Part shown: one piece after another, positions 1 through 10,866 of the stretch
Position numbering within the stretch: position 1 is the stretch's first letter
How the letters are laid out: each line of letters starts with the position of its first letter
From: Ophioceras dolichostomum
Lineage: Eukaryota; Ascomycota; Sordariomycetes; Magnaporthales; Ophioceraceae
Length of the DNA: 64,000 bases
Assembly: GCA_003049485.1 (NCBI GenBank)
Contig: PYST01000040.1
Location: forward strand, 62,001 to 126,000
Direction of reading: 5' to 3'
Notes under the pieces: model-generated
What the model saw: the letters and a program-made list of their open reading frames with translations, nothing else
Database searches by the model: none
Told to the model about the DNA's origin: nothing
Translations under genes and position numbers: made by a program

Positions 1-1426
1 GGAGCTGGATGTGTTCTGTTTCGGGAGAACGGGGACAGGTTAGCAGCCGTCTCCCCGTCATTCTGCCAGGTCAAACAGAGACCGTTGTCCACAAAGAGAG
101 ACGATGCGCATATATGACGTACCGCATCCATAGAGAGGAGTGCCCGGCACCGGCGACTTGATCTTGACATTTTTTGGAGAAGCGGGTGTAGTCGGCCGGG
201 CGGCCATGTTGTGATGCTGTCAACAGCGTTTCGCCGACTAGCTCTCTCTCTCACTCAGAGCAAACAAAAGACTCCACTCTCTCGTCGGAATCAGGCGGCC
301 GCGTTCTCGCTTGCTTATTCGGGGCAGTTTTGGACGTTGTCTTAGGCCAGGGAAGGCTGAGGCGGAATCGGGGAGGGATCGGGGCGAGCGATGGGGAAAG
401 CGGGCGTTGGGGCAAGTTCGGAGCTGAAACGAACAGAACCGGAGCGGTTTGGCAGGGCGGATTGGTATCGACTGAAGGACCTCTACGCCAGTAGCCAAGT
501 CCAGGATAGAGTCGGAAATGAACGGTGCCGTGGCGGCGAGTCGAAGGTTCACTTGCCGTTACTTCAGTCCTGGCTGTGGCCTGCCGACAGACAAAGAAGG
601 TTCGACTTGCTGGGTCCACCACATTCGTCAGATCTTGCGCCCCGAGAATTCAACTTCAGACAGCACGTAAGAGCACACTCACTGGATTTTGGAATGCCAA
701 TGGATTCCGGACTGTCGTGTAAAATCTGCTCCAAACTTGGGAGCCGTGGTTCAACTTGACCCCTTGATCAGCGAACGAGCAACATCGCATTGGAAATTCC
801 TTATCAGCACCTGATCGCAGCGTCTTATCGGGTAGTGAAGCCGACAAGCTCGTCAGCGTGGCGCACGGCCGGCAAGTTCCAGCTCAGGCAGGGGTTGGGT
901 GACAACCAACTGGAACTCTGCTGGGATGACCAAACGTGCCCACTAAAAATATCAGCCTCGGTAGTGGAAAACAGGTGCCCCTCAGCCCCGCTATCCGCTA
1001 TTCGCTCTCCGCCATCCCGCCGAGCCTGGCCCCCAGATTCAAGCTGCTCGGCACGCCTATTGCACCATTCCACCACTGAAATATTGCATGCGCACACCCT
1101 TTCCGAGGACGGATAAGCTGTCAATTCAAACTAAAGGATGGTGTCACAACAACGACACTCATTCATTGACTATCTCCGCTGTGTTGGGAAGCCGAGGCTC
1201 CCGCTGCTTAGCGCCAAGGGCCTCGCGATGTTGAACTAAGCGAACCGTCTCTGCTTCTAACTGTAGTCTGGACTTCCAGATTCCAACCCTCCTTACCTCC
1301 GTATCCCTGACCGCGATATATCTAACTAGCGGGGCCTAATTGCCGTTTGCAAAGGTGATTATCTGCACATCACCTGGAAACAGCCAGCGCTGGCTGTCAC
1401 ATAGGCGGCTGCTGGCAAACATCAAT
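1..1426. other. Upstream region without a supported gene
   Basis: Several overlapping short open frames on both strands run through this stretch. None has a recognisable motif, a consistent codon pattern or splice signals that join it to another frame. It contains the 5' flank of the metallo-beta-lactamase gene. I see no RNA gene or repeat in it. Confidence 0.5.
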
Positions 1427-2389
1427 ATGGCAGCACAACTCGTTCCCCTCCCGGAGGTTGAGCGGCTCAGCCCGACAGTCATCCGCATTCTCGGTGGAAA
1501 CCCGGGCAAGTTCACGCTGCAGGGAACCAATACGTACATCGTGGGCAAGGGGAAGAACCGCGTCTTGATCGACACTGGCGAGGGGAAACCGTCGTGGGCG
1601 GCTGCGGTCGACCGAACTCTGCGAGAGGAAGGCGCGTCTATCTCGCACGTGATCCTCACGCACTGGCACCCGGATCACACGGGCGGCATCGACCAGCTCC
1701 TTGCCTTGTGCCCAGATGCCCTCATTTTCAAGCACCAGCCTTCGGATGACGGACATCAGCAGGATATCCCGGATGGGCAGCAGTTCCTGACCGAGGGCGC
1801 CTCACTCCTCGCCGTACACACCCCCGGACACACCACCGATCATGTGGCTCTGCTGCTCCCAGAGGAGGATGCCATGTTCACGGGAGACAACGTCCTGGGT
1901 CAAGGTACCGCAGTGTTCGAGGACCTGGGGGTCTATCTCTCTAGTTTGCACCGTATGAAGCCTTTGTTCGGCGGGCGAGCATTTCCGGGCCATGGACCGG
2001 TTGTCGAGGATGGCCCGGCCAAGATTAGCGAATACATCACCCACCGTCAAGAGCGGGAGGACCAGGTGATACAAACGCTGCGCGCCGCGAGCAAGGCCGG
2101 TGGAACGGCTCTCTCGGCCTCGGGAGCGTCAGGAGTCTTGGGAGCGTCGGGAGCGGAAGCCGGGCTCGGAACAGAGAAAGGTCCATCTTTGACCACATCA
2201 TCGCCTACTGGTGGTGATGGCTCGATGACGGCCATGGAGCTGGTGAAGATCATCTACCGAGACGTCCGCGAGGACTTGCATGCAGCGGCAGAGAGGGGCG
2301 TGCTTCAGATCTTGCGCAAGTTGCAGCAGGAGGACAGGGTCTTGGCAGACGGTATCGGATGGCGACTGAAGTCCCGGTCGCCGCTGTGA
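1427..2389 (+). CDS. LACTB2-like metallo-beta-lactamase fold hydrolase
   Basis: Single-exon gene of 320 residues. The start is the ATG at 1427 (MAAQLVPLPEVERL), because the frame extension upstream of it does not look like family sequence. The metal-binding motif HxHxDH is present as HWHPDH (H79, H81, D83, H84). It is followed by the downstream ligands in HTPGHTTDH, FTGDN and FPGHGP, so the dinuclear zinc site looks complete. This arrangement and the opening LQGTNTY block are typical of the LACTB2/glyoxalase-II-like branch. Animal LACTB2 is a mitochondrial endoribonuclease, and fungal relatives also include polyketide-releasing thioesterases of secondary-metabolite clusters. No polyketide synthase is nearby, so a housekeeping LACTB2-like role is the better inference. 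A Gly/Ala/Ser-rich insert (about residues 220-265) precedes the C-terminal helical part. The substrate cannot be told from sequence. Confidence 0.85.
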   Translation: MAAQLVPLPEVERLSPTVIRILGGNPGKFTLQGTNTYIVGKGKNRVLIDTGEGKPSWAAAVDRTLREEGASISHVILTHWHPDHTGGIDQLLALCPDALIFKHQPSDDGHQQDIPDGQQFLTEGASLLAVHTPGHTTDHVALLLPEEDAMFTGDNVLGQGTAVFEDLGVYLSSLHRMKPLFGGRAFPGHGPVVEDGPAKISEYITHRQEREDQVIQTLRAASKAGGTALSASGASGVLGASGAEAGLGTEKGPSLTTSSPTGGDGSMTAMELVKIIYRDVREDLHAAAERGVLQILRKLQQEDRVLADGIGWRLKSRSPL

Positions 2390-5300
2390 AGGCGGCCGTC
2401 CAAGAAGGGCGGCTCGACGGCCGGCTTGGATTTCATGAAGGGAATCCTCTGTTGCCTACATCTCAAGTATAGGATTTTCGTACTCTGTACAATGCGAGAA
2501 AAGAAACATCTGGAAGCATAAACCTTGCAGCACGGGAGCACTAGAAAAGAAAAGGAACCAAAAAGATTCAGCTGAGGGAAGTGGATTTATGGTGCATGGT
2601 ATACCCTGCCGGTATGACAACATGTATTAAAATCAACTCAAACTGAGGTCCCAAAAACCCTAGATGAACTCCATCCAAAGTTTCGGTTGTGCTGGAATAT
2701 GATTTGATCGCACACCACGCGACAAGCTCTACTTTTTGCGACAAGGATACGCGATTGTGGATAGCTGTACATGACGTCACGTAACGGTATGACGGTATGA
2801 TGATGGAGCTTCCTCCGAGTATCGGATCCTTCGCGAACACGTGAGTGTGTCTTGGACTATCCTAGTTCACCACTAGCGACAAAGTGGACATTCTGTGTAT
2901 GGGCAGGAGAGTTATCGCCAGCGCAAGGCTTTCAGAAGCGTACATGTGCAAGGTTAGAACTAAAGACGGCTGGGGTTGGGATACAGTGATAGTCGGATGT
3001 GTCACCAGCCAACCAATTTAACCAACGGATGCAGTCTCACAAACAAGCTTCTTTTTCTCACTTGCGTCAGGCTCTAATAAGCACTACATTCCATAGCAGC
3101 GGCGTGGAGGGGGATCATCACTTGTCGTCGAGGATTATTAATGATGATGAGCGGTCAAATGTCAGCAACCAAGCCTTGCCGAACAGCTACCAACCACACA
3201 CATCCGCGCATACACACACGCACACGCAATGCACATCTGAACGCGGTGTCCAATTCCGAACCGTTATGGCACAAGAAAGGGCCAAGAAATATTGAGAGAT
3301 ATGGTGAGGGGTCACTTGGTTTCCGCTCGTCCAATGCTTTAAAAATTAGATGCGGGGTGAACAAAAAGGAAACGAAAATGATCTGATGATTCCAGTCACC
3401 ACCACTATCATCCCCTCTTTCTCCCTGTTCTACTACAACCTAGGGATGGCATTCGGACTTTTCGCGCTCTCTCGGGGCCCGAGTTGACCTGTCAACTCAT
3501 CTCGCCGGCAGAGCTTGTAGCTATGGTAGCCTAGGACGCCTGGCTCCCTACCCAGCCATCGGCCAATGCAGTGATTCGTTTTGGGCTTGGTGGGTGTGGC
3601 CGGCAGTAAGACAAGCGGACAATTCGGGATCCGAACCTGGTTGTTCACCCACCCGCTCCTCCCTTCACACCTCCACAAAGGCATGGTACATGGAGGTACA
3701 AATCCCCTTGTCACTGACCTTCTTACTACCACCACCACCACCATGACTACCAAGAAACAGGAGCTGCAGGAGACAGAAAGGCGCAAAGATGATGGATGGA
3801 TGCACTAGCTAGAAAGGGTTATCAAAAATATGCAACAGGGGTCTGCTCTGTGACGGGAAACTCAAAGCTTTTGCATATGGATACGACCGGACTTTGGACG
3901 GAGAGCATGATGGGCCACCATCGTGACTCCACCAGGGACACGCAGTGGAAGTCTCAGTGGATGGGTACACTGCTCGATGGAACTGCTGTTGCTTGTCGAG
4001 TCATCAAAACGCGAGAAAGCCGTGAGCGGTCTCTGCCGAACAAACTGACCACTAGTCGGGGGTCGGAGAAGAATATGTCACCACTCCCGATGTCCCGGGC
4101 GGGGGACCACGGCTGGCGCGAGACACTAATAAGGTAGGAGCGATGCAGGAAAGCAAGACTCTGTCGTCGTCGCTTGCTATCAACAATGCTCGTAAGAGCT
4201 CGGATGGATTCCAAGCGACGATTGATGTCAGACGTACGACTTTTTCAGGGATGGGGATAATGATGCCAAAGACGTCGGTCGGTGCGTAATCCGTAAGAGT
4301 CGTAACCGAGTACCTATGAGATGCTGTTGGATGTGGCCGAGCAGCTTTGAGATTGGAGCTCGACGCCTCATCCTTCCCCTCCTGCCCTTGTCTTTTTTTT
4401 CCCCTCTTCTCATCCTCGTCCTGAATCCAAGCTCCCAAGCCTCCACAAGTCATCACAATTCGGGAAGTTCGGCTCCGGTGGGTCCCCAGCTCCGGTCTTT
4501 CTCTTTTTTTCTGCCTTTTGAGGAGTCGCAACGACACCCAAGACCAGATGTTCGCAACTCGCACACACACAACGACGAACGTGGTTTGATGGGATCTATG
4601 GGCAACCGTTTCAAGATCGTCCCTGGGGTAGATAGCGCTAAGATGTTCCTCAGATTCGTTTCGCAAGCTGTAACCCCAAGCTGCCCATACATATGGCCTC
4701 ATCCGATCTGAATCCCTCGTGATGATATCTCTTTTTGATATTTCTCTCTCTTAACTCCCCTCTTCTCGTCTCCGTTTCTATGCAAATCCGCCCATAGAAT
4801 CTCTGGGCATGACTGATGCCGCTGTGCGATGACACGTAAACCGAGATCCGGGCGGTTTTCGATCAAAGTGGAGTTTCGCGCAACGACACTGGATACTCCC
4901 TCGTTGTTTATCAAGAGGCCGGTCTTCCGTGAGGCTCCTCCGTAAATGCCGGCAGTTCTTCACACTGTGTGCTCCAGACCTAGCTGCAGACGGGCGGGCG
5001 GGGTGGATTCGAACTGCTTTTGTGACGGGGCATGCATGCCTGTGTTACGGTTAGGTCAGTCATTGACCGCTCCCGTTTTTATCGCCTCGCTGTTCGGTTC
5101 GAAGATCTGAGCGAGAACGACGAGCAGGGACACAAGCAACAAGCTACCAAGTGGGATTGAGAGATATTTCAGCCACCGCCCGCCCAGTGCGTTGGCGAGC
5201 ACCACAAAAGAAAAAAAAAAGAAAAAGAAAAAGACTCAACTGATGTTGCCCCTCTGTTCCCCGCCAAAAAAAGAAAATACGCATCCAAAAACTTGGCTCG

Positions 5301-7697
5301 TCGCCGCAGCGCTCCCGGGAGCGCCCATCGACTAAGATGGGATGAAAGGATCCCTCGGGCTGCGCTTGGGAAGGGCGGGAGGAGTGGTGGACTCGGCCGA
5401 GCAGAAAGGCGGCGCCCAATGATCTCAGAAGGAGGGAGGTCCTGCCCGTCCTCTGGGGTCCTTTCCTGCTGACTTGCCTTGCAAGGTTCGAATCCCGCGG
5501 CGCGGAGTTTCTGTATGTAAAGTTGTCCGTCCAACCGAACGACCGTCCAGCCATTAAAGACGTTGAGAAACTGCGGGGGAGGGAATCCCAAGATATTTCG
5601 CGACTGGGCGCCAGTCTTGTGGTTTCTTGGTACCACGCAGAGCAGGGCGATTGTGAATCTGTGATCCTTGGATAGCATGATAGGTGCATGGTCCCCCCTC
5701 AAGAAGGGCTTCTTGAGTGGCACGAAGACACGCACGACGCCCAGCATTGCTCCAGGGTCGGTAGCGGAGGGTGGGTACGGAAAGTCAAGCTACCCTGGAG
5801 TACCAGCATGTCACATACCCAGGCGCACCCAAGACACAGCCAAGCCAGCACGCACAGCAATAAAAGACAATAAGGATCAGGAGAGAGACGCACCGCCCTC
5901 ACTACCACTTACACGTCGCTAGAGGACCGACCCTTGCGCCTGACCTAGACTCTGTGCCCTACGAGACGGTGGCTGGGTAGGTACCTCCCCAGCTACATAC
6001 CCAAAGGCTGTGCGTGCCTCTCAGGCATCCGTTAGGGCAGACACTGGTTATTTCTCTTTGTCCTCCGTACTCGTATTCCGTACGAAGGCCTCTGATGAGC
6101 TTCGTCGCTTCCTTGACTGCTTGTTAGGTACCAAGTGGGAAGTGGTTATCACGAGCACTACCCAAGGTACCAAAGCACTTGGAATGATACTGAAGCTACC
6201 ACTGCACATGCAGCCATCACTGCATGCCACGACAGTCCAGACCACCCATGCCGGGGTGCATAGAAAGTCCAGCGATACCTCCGTATTGCAACCAGAAAGG
6301 GCCAAGGGAAGTACATGTAAGTGCTGTAGTAAAGTCACCGGCGCATGCGGCCGACTCACTCATGCACTCACTCACAATCGCCACAGCTATGAGTGGGAGA
6401 AGATGGAATGTGGCCCCGATCCATCGACACGCCTCCATTTAGAGCCATCCAACGCTGGTGCCAAGAGCTACCCGTCAAAGACCCCTCCAGGCCCCACCAC
6501 ACCACCACACAGTGCCCAGGGCGTCCAGGCCAGAAAACCGCTAGTCTTTCTTCTTGTTTCCATTCTTCGTTGGAGCTTCGTTGCTCACATCATCCGCCAG
6601 CAGAGGGAAAAACAAAACAGTGGGTGGCCCCTGCCACATCACACATCACGTACCACTCCCACTCGCACATCCCTCCGGAAGCTTCGGATTTCGAAGGAAT
6701 ACCAACGGCGCACATCGTCGACAAGAATGAAATTATAACTTGTACTCTTTGGGCGATTGGAGGGGAAAGTATCTTTTGCCTTTCGTCTCTCTTGTACCGT
6801 CTTCTACTCTTAGCTGTTGTTTTTGTCTGCTTCGGGAGAGCGCATGCGTTCGCTCGTTCATTCACCAGCTCGAGCGAGCCAGGTGAGCGACCAACCACAT
6901 TCCTACCAGTCTCAACCGATCGGAAGGGCGCGCGCTGGCTGTCGTGGGAACAAGCGTTCCACCTCGACAGACGACAAATCCCCAACTGCCCAGGACCCAA
7001 AACACACGCCCCCTTTCGAACCGGTACATCGGGTAGGTGTGGATTTCGGAAACTTTACGGGTTTCCTCTCGCCTCTCGAGAAGAGCGCCTTTTAGCACTG
7101 GGTCCTAAATGAACCACACGTTGATGTACATACGTCCAAAGACCGTGGACCCCACCGCTGCCGCTGCGGAATGGCGATGTACCCTCCTCTCTCCACCAGG
7201 CAGGAACGGAGGCATTACCAATCAGCGAGTTCCTTTCCGTCGTCGCCCGAGGTCGCCATGGACCGGGCTTTTGTCACTATATGTTCCCTTCTGCTCCCTC
7301 CCTTCCCCTCCCTGAGGTCGGCCTTTGCGGTCTATCGTCATTTGTCTTGTCTCGTCTCGTCTCTTCCTTCCTGGTCCGGTCAACGTATCCCAGCTATTCC
7401 GTTTGTGTCCTCTCGTCGTCTCAACGACATACCTTGAGTTCTTACACATCACCATCGCCACCTACCGCTGCCACCAGCCAAACATATTGACTCACCGTCC
7501 ACCCCGAGCCTGGGGCTTCCTGCTCACTTAAGGGGAGGCAAGTTGCTTCACGGGACGCCACGGCTACAGCAGCCCTGGGTTATAAGGCTACCAGGACTCA
7601 AGCTTGGAAAGGGGATCCGTCCCCGGGACGGTCACGCAGCTCTGGGGCACAACCCGAAGACAGCCACGGTGAAGCACCGTAGCCATCAGCCAGCAAG
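2390..7697. other. 5.3-kb intergenic region
   Basis: No open frame here looks like a conserved protein. The region holds CA-rich low complexity near 3198-3235, pyrimidine-rich runs, a GGTAGGTACC-type motif at 5974-5987 and a tRNA B-box-like string at 5485-5497 without a tRNA fold. A strongly CT-rich stretch (about 7265-7400, with TCTCG repeats) probably belongs to the promoter or 5' UTR of the Ytp1-type gene. A non-coding transcript cannot be excluded. Confidence 0.5.
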
Positions 7698-10304
7698 ATG
7701 AAGTCGTCAACAGCAAGGCAGGCGGTCTCCGCGCTCGCCGGTATCGCCATCCTTAGCATTCTCCCAACAGTGCTCGCCCACGGTGACGATGAGGGCGGCA
7801 TGGGCATGGGACACGGCCATGAGGACGGTGGCGCCATGCCGCAGCCGCAGCCAGAAGACGACGGCTCGGCGCCCCTGACCTACTTCTCCTACCCAGATCA
7901 TCAGGCCGTGCTCTACCTTCACATCTCCCTCATGATCGTGAGCTGGGTGTTGATCCTGCCAGTCGGTAAGCCACGCCTCACACATACATTTTCTACACAT
8001 ACACATATACACACCAAAATAAGCTCGCACGCCTCTCCCTCCTTCTCGTGCGACAAGCGGCGCACGTCACATCCACACACACATGCACGACCCGTCACAC
8101 TAGGAAAACGGCGTAGCCGAGAACAAAAGAAAACAAGAACCGAAGAGAATAAATCTATGAAGCGAACTTGTCTAACATGACGCAAAATTTTCTTTTTCCC
8201 CGCGCATAGCCGTGATGTTCTCCCTCGCCCGCTCACGCTACGCCGTGGGCACCCAGCTCGTCTTCACGCTCGCCAACGGGGCGGGCGTGCTCTTCGGCTT
8301 CATCTTCAACCACAGCACCCCGGACCTGTACCCTAACAACGCGCACCACCGCCTGGGCTGGGTCGTCACGTGGCTGCTCCTGGGTCAGGTCGTGGTCGGC
8401 ATCCTGGCCCGTCTGGCCGGCGCGTTCAATAACAACAACAGACGAAAAGCTCCGACCCCGCTACCCCTTGCAGGAGGTGCGGAGGAGCGCCAGGCGTTCA
8501 TGCCGGTCTCGACGGCCGCTATGGCTGCGCATCACCAGCAGCACCATGGCACCACTGGTAGGATTCCGGCGGGGGCGGGAGGAACTGCAGCAGGGCAAGG
8601 GCCGTACAGGTTTTCGAACGATAGCGGACAGGGCACCGAGCGCAATACGGCGAGTCTGCGAAGCAGCCAGTCTTCTAGCCCGTCGAGGACGGACGAGGAG
8701 GCTGCTATTGCGATTCCGATGCGGGATGTTAGGCGCAAGGAGGAGGATGTGGATGTCCCTCTTCATGGTCATGATGATGACGACAGAGAGGAGGACGAGA
8801 TCGACCACTTCGACGACGAGTTTCTTGGTGGTGGTGGTGCGAACGGAACAGGCGTTCCGAAGCTGGGCGGCGCCCAGGCTAGGGGCGTGCTGGAGAAGGC
8901 TGCGGGATACATCAAGTCGCCGCGCGCGTGGCGGGTGCTGGTGTTCGGGTACAACTTCGTGGATCGCACGAGTCTGATCTTGGGGTTCATGGCGATTTGC
9001 ACGGGTATCATTACGCATGGGCGGCTTTTTGTGAGTGTTCTCCCGTTCCTCTTCCTCTTTTCTATCGACTTTTGTTGTGGAACGAACCTTATCCCTGAAT
9101 TGGTCTCGGGTTGTATTGGGTGGGGGGAGGGGAGTCTAGCATTCGTGGGAACTGAAAACACACAAGAGCGAAAAACAACAACCAAAGGAAGAAAAAGAAA
9201 GAAAGAAAAAATCCACTGACACTATGATTGTTCGTCTCGCCTCACAGGAAGGACGCGAAATCTTCAGCGGTCTGGCGCACTGGATCAAGGGCGGCGTCTT
9301 CTTCTGGCTGGGCGTGCTGACGGTGGGCCGGTGGTGCGGCGCCTTCGCCGAGCTCGGCTGGGCGTGGAACGTGCGGCCCCGGAGCAGCAGCAGCAAGCAG
9401 CAACAGCAAAAGTGGCGGCCCTCCGCCGAGTGGGCCGAGAGCTTCACCATCTTCTTCTACGGCTCGACCAACATCTTCCTCGAGCACCTCGGCGGCTGGG
9501 GCGGCGTGTGGACGCCGCAGGACATGGAGCACATCTCCATCACGGTGCTGTTCATCGGCGGCGGCATGGTCGGCATGCTGGTCGAGTCGGCGCGGATACG
9601 CGACCTGCTCAACTTCACTGTGATGGACAATGCGAGGCTGGCGCAGCAGCAGCGTCCGTCCGGACCTTTCCACCGCCACCATGATCGGAATGGTAGTGAC
9701 GACCACCACGGGGTGCGCCGCCAGCACATGGAGGGTGACGATGAAGATGAGGCGATGAGGCCGCCGAAGCAGTACGGCGTCTCGCTGAACCCGATCCCCG
9801 CGCTGGTCATCCTGCTGCTGGGCATCATGATGAGCTCGCACACGCAGACCAACATGGTCTCGGCCATGGTGCACAAGCAGTGGGGGAACCTGCTCATGGG
9901 CGGCGCCTTCGCCCGCGGGTTCAGCTACGTCCTCATGTGGCTCAAGCCGCCGCGGTCGATCTTGCCTTCGCGCCCGCCGACGGAGCTGCTTGCCGCGTTT
10001 GGGCTGATGGCTGGTGGCATTATCTTCATGGCTAGCGTGAGTTTCTCCCAGAAGAATTCTTTTCGTTTTTTTTCTATGTATGCTGCTTTGTGGCTAACGA
10101 GCATATGTGTGTGTATTGCAGTCTGGCGATACGGTTGCCGGCATGGTCCACTACGACCTCGACGCCATGTTCATCTACACCGTGACTATGGGCCTCGTCG
10201 CCTTGCTCATGGCCTGGATCGTCGCCCTTATGGCGCTTAAGGGCTGGGCTGGGCGTAGGGAGGCTGCCGGTCGTCGTATGGTTGCTTCGTATCAGCGTCT
10301 GTGA
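7698..10304 (+). CDS. Ytp1-type multi-pass membrane protein
   Basis: Four exons: 7698-7965, 8210-9030, 9248-10036 and 10122-10304, giving 686 residues. Donors are GTAAGC, GTGAGT and GTGAGT; acceptors are TAG, CAG and CAG; all phases match. An N-terminal signal-like helix (about residues 5-27) is followed by a His/Gly/Met/Asp-rich stretch, then many hydrophobic segments separated by a long acidic, low-complexity cytosol-like insert (about 160-330). The two-part architecture fits the fungal Ytp1 family (an N-terminal DUF2427-like part plus the Ytp1 C-terminal domain), known in yeast as a protein with similarity to mitochondrial electron transport proteins but of unclear role. Conserved stretches such as LGFIAICTG-like LGFMAICTG and the HWIKGGVFFWLG helix support this. 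The early stop in the longest single frame comes from intron sequence, not from a broken gene. The biochemical role is unknown. Confidence 0.88.
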
Positions 10305-10866
10305 TGATTGGCTTACCCTGCCAGGCTAGGTCTGGTATCACTGGAGAGAAGGGTAGAAAGCTTTGCTGTTCTCTCGTTCTGTGCGGGCAAAGGCTTTCAC
10401 CCAGTTGCTGTTGCTAATTCAGTCCTCTTTTGGGATTGGATGGACGCGCGGGTGGATTGAACCGGGGGTGGTGTGGTCGATTGCCCCGAATGCGAGCGGT
10501 CTTGAATGGTTGGTTAATGGAAGGTCCCCAAATCGGGGGGGATGATGAGCTAGGTTGAGGATGGGGCGGTTGGATTTGCATTTTGACTTTTGACTTCGCT
10601 TCCAGCATGGGATGTTTCGTTATTCTGTCTCTCATCAACAACGATACCCCTTCTTTTTTGAGTTTGAATGAGATTTCTTTCGCTTGACACGTTTGTAGCA
10701 TATAGGAGCTGTAGCAGAGGGCAAGCGAAGAGTAAATCCAGCAGTTTCGCGCTGTTTTGATGACCTCAGATACCGTACCATTCATTTCTGCTATGTGAAT
10801 ATCGTGACATTGCCCTTCTTCTATCTATATCTTACCTGCAGGATGTGCTAAATGAACCAAACACCA
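10305..10866. other. Intergenic region between convergent genes
   Basis: This is the shared 3' flank of the Ytp1-type gene (+) and the VIT/vWA gene (-). I see no open frame or structured repeat worth calling; it should contain both 3' UTRs. Confidence 0.5.

Noticed and set aside
5485..5497. GGTTCGAATCCCG, a match to a tRNA B box
   Set aside because: The flanking bases do not form a T-arm stem (CAAGG against CCCGC pairs at only two positions). There is no A box, anticodon arm or acceptor stem at the right distance.
5144..5747. Overlapping 181- and 192-codon minus-strand frames
   Set aside because: Two frames of similar length over the same DNA, both low complexity in part (poly-Phe/Leu from an A-rich tract). 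No evidence of coding.
8180..8230. GTG or ATG near 8212 as the start of a separate membrane protein
   Set aside because: It is the start of exon 2 of the Ytp1-type gene; the junction from 7965 to 8210 keeps the frame and supplies the signal peptide.
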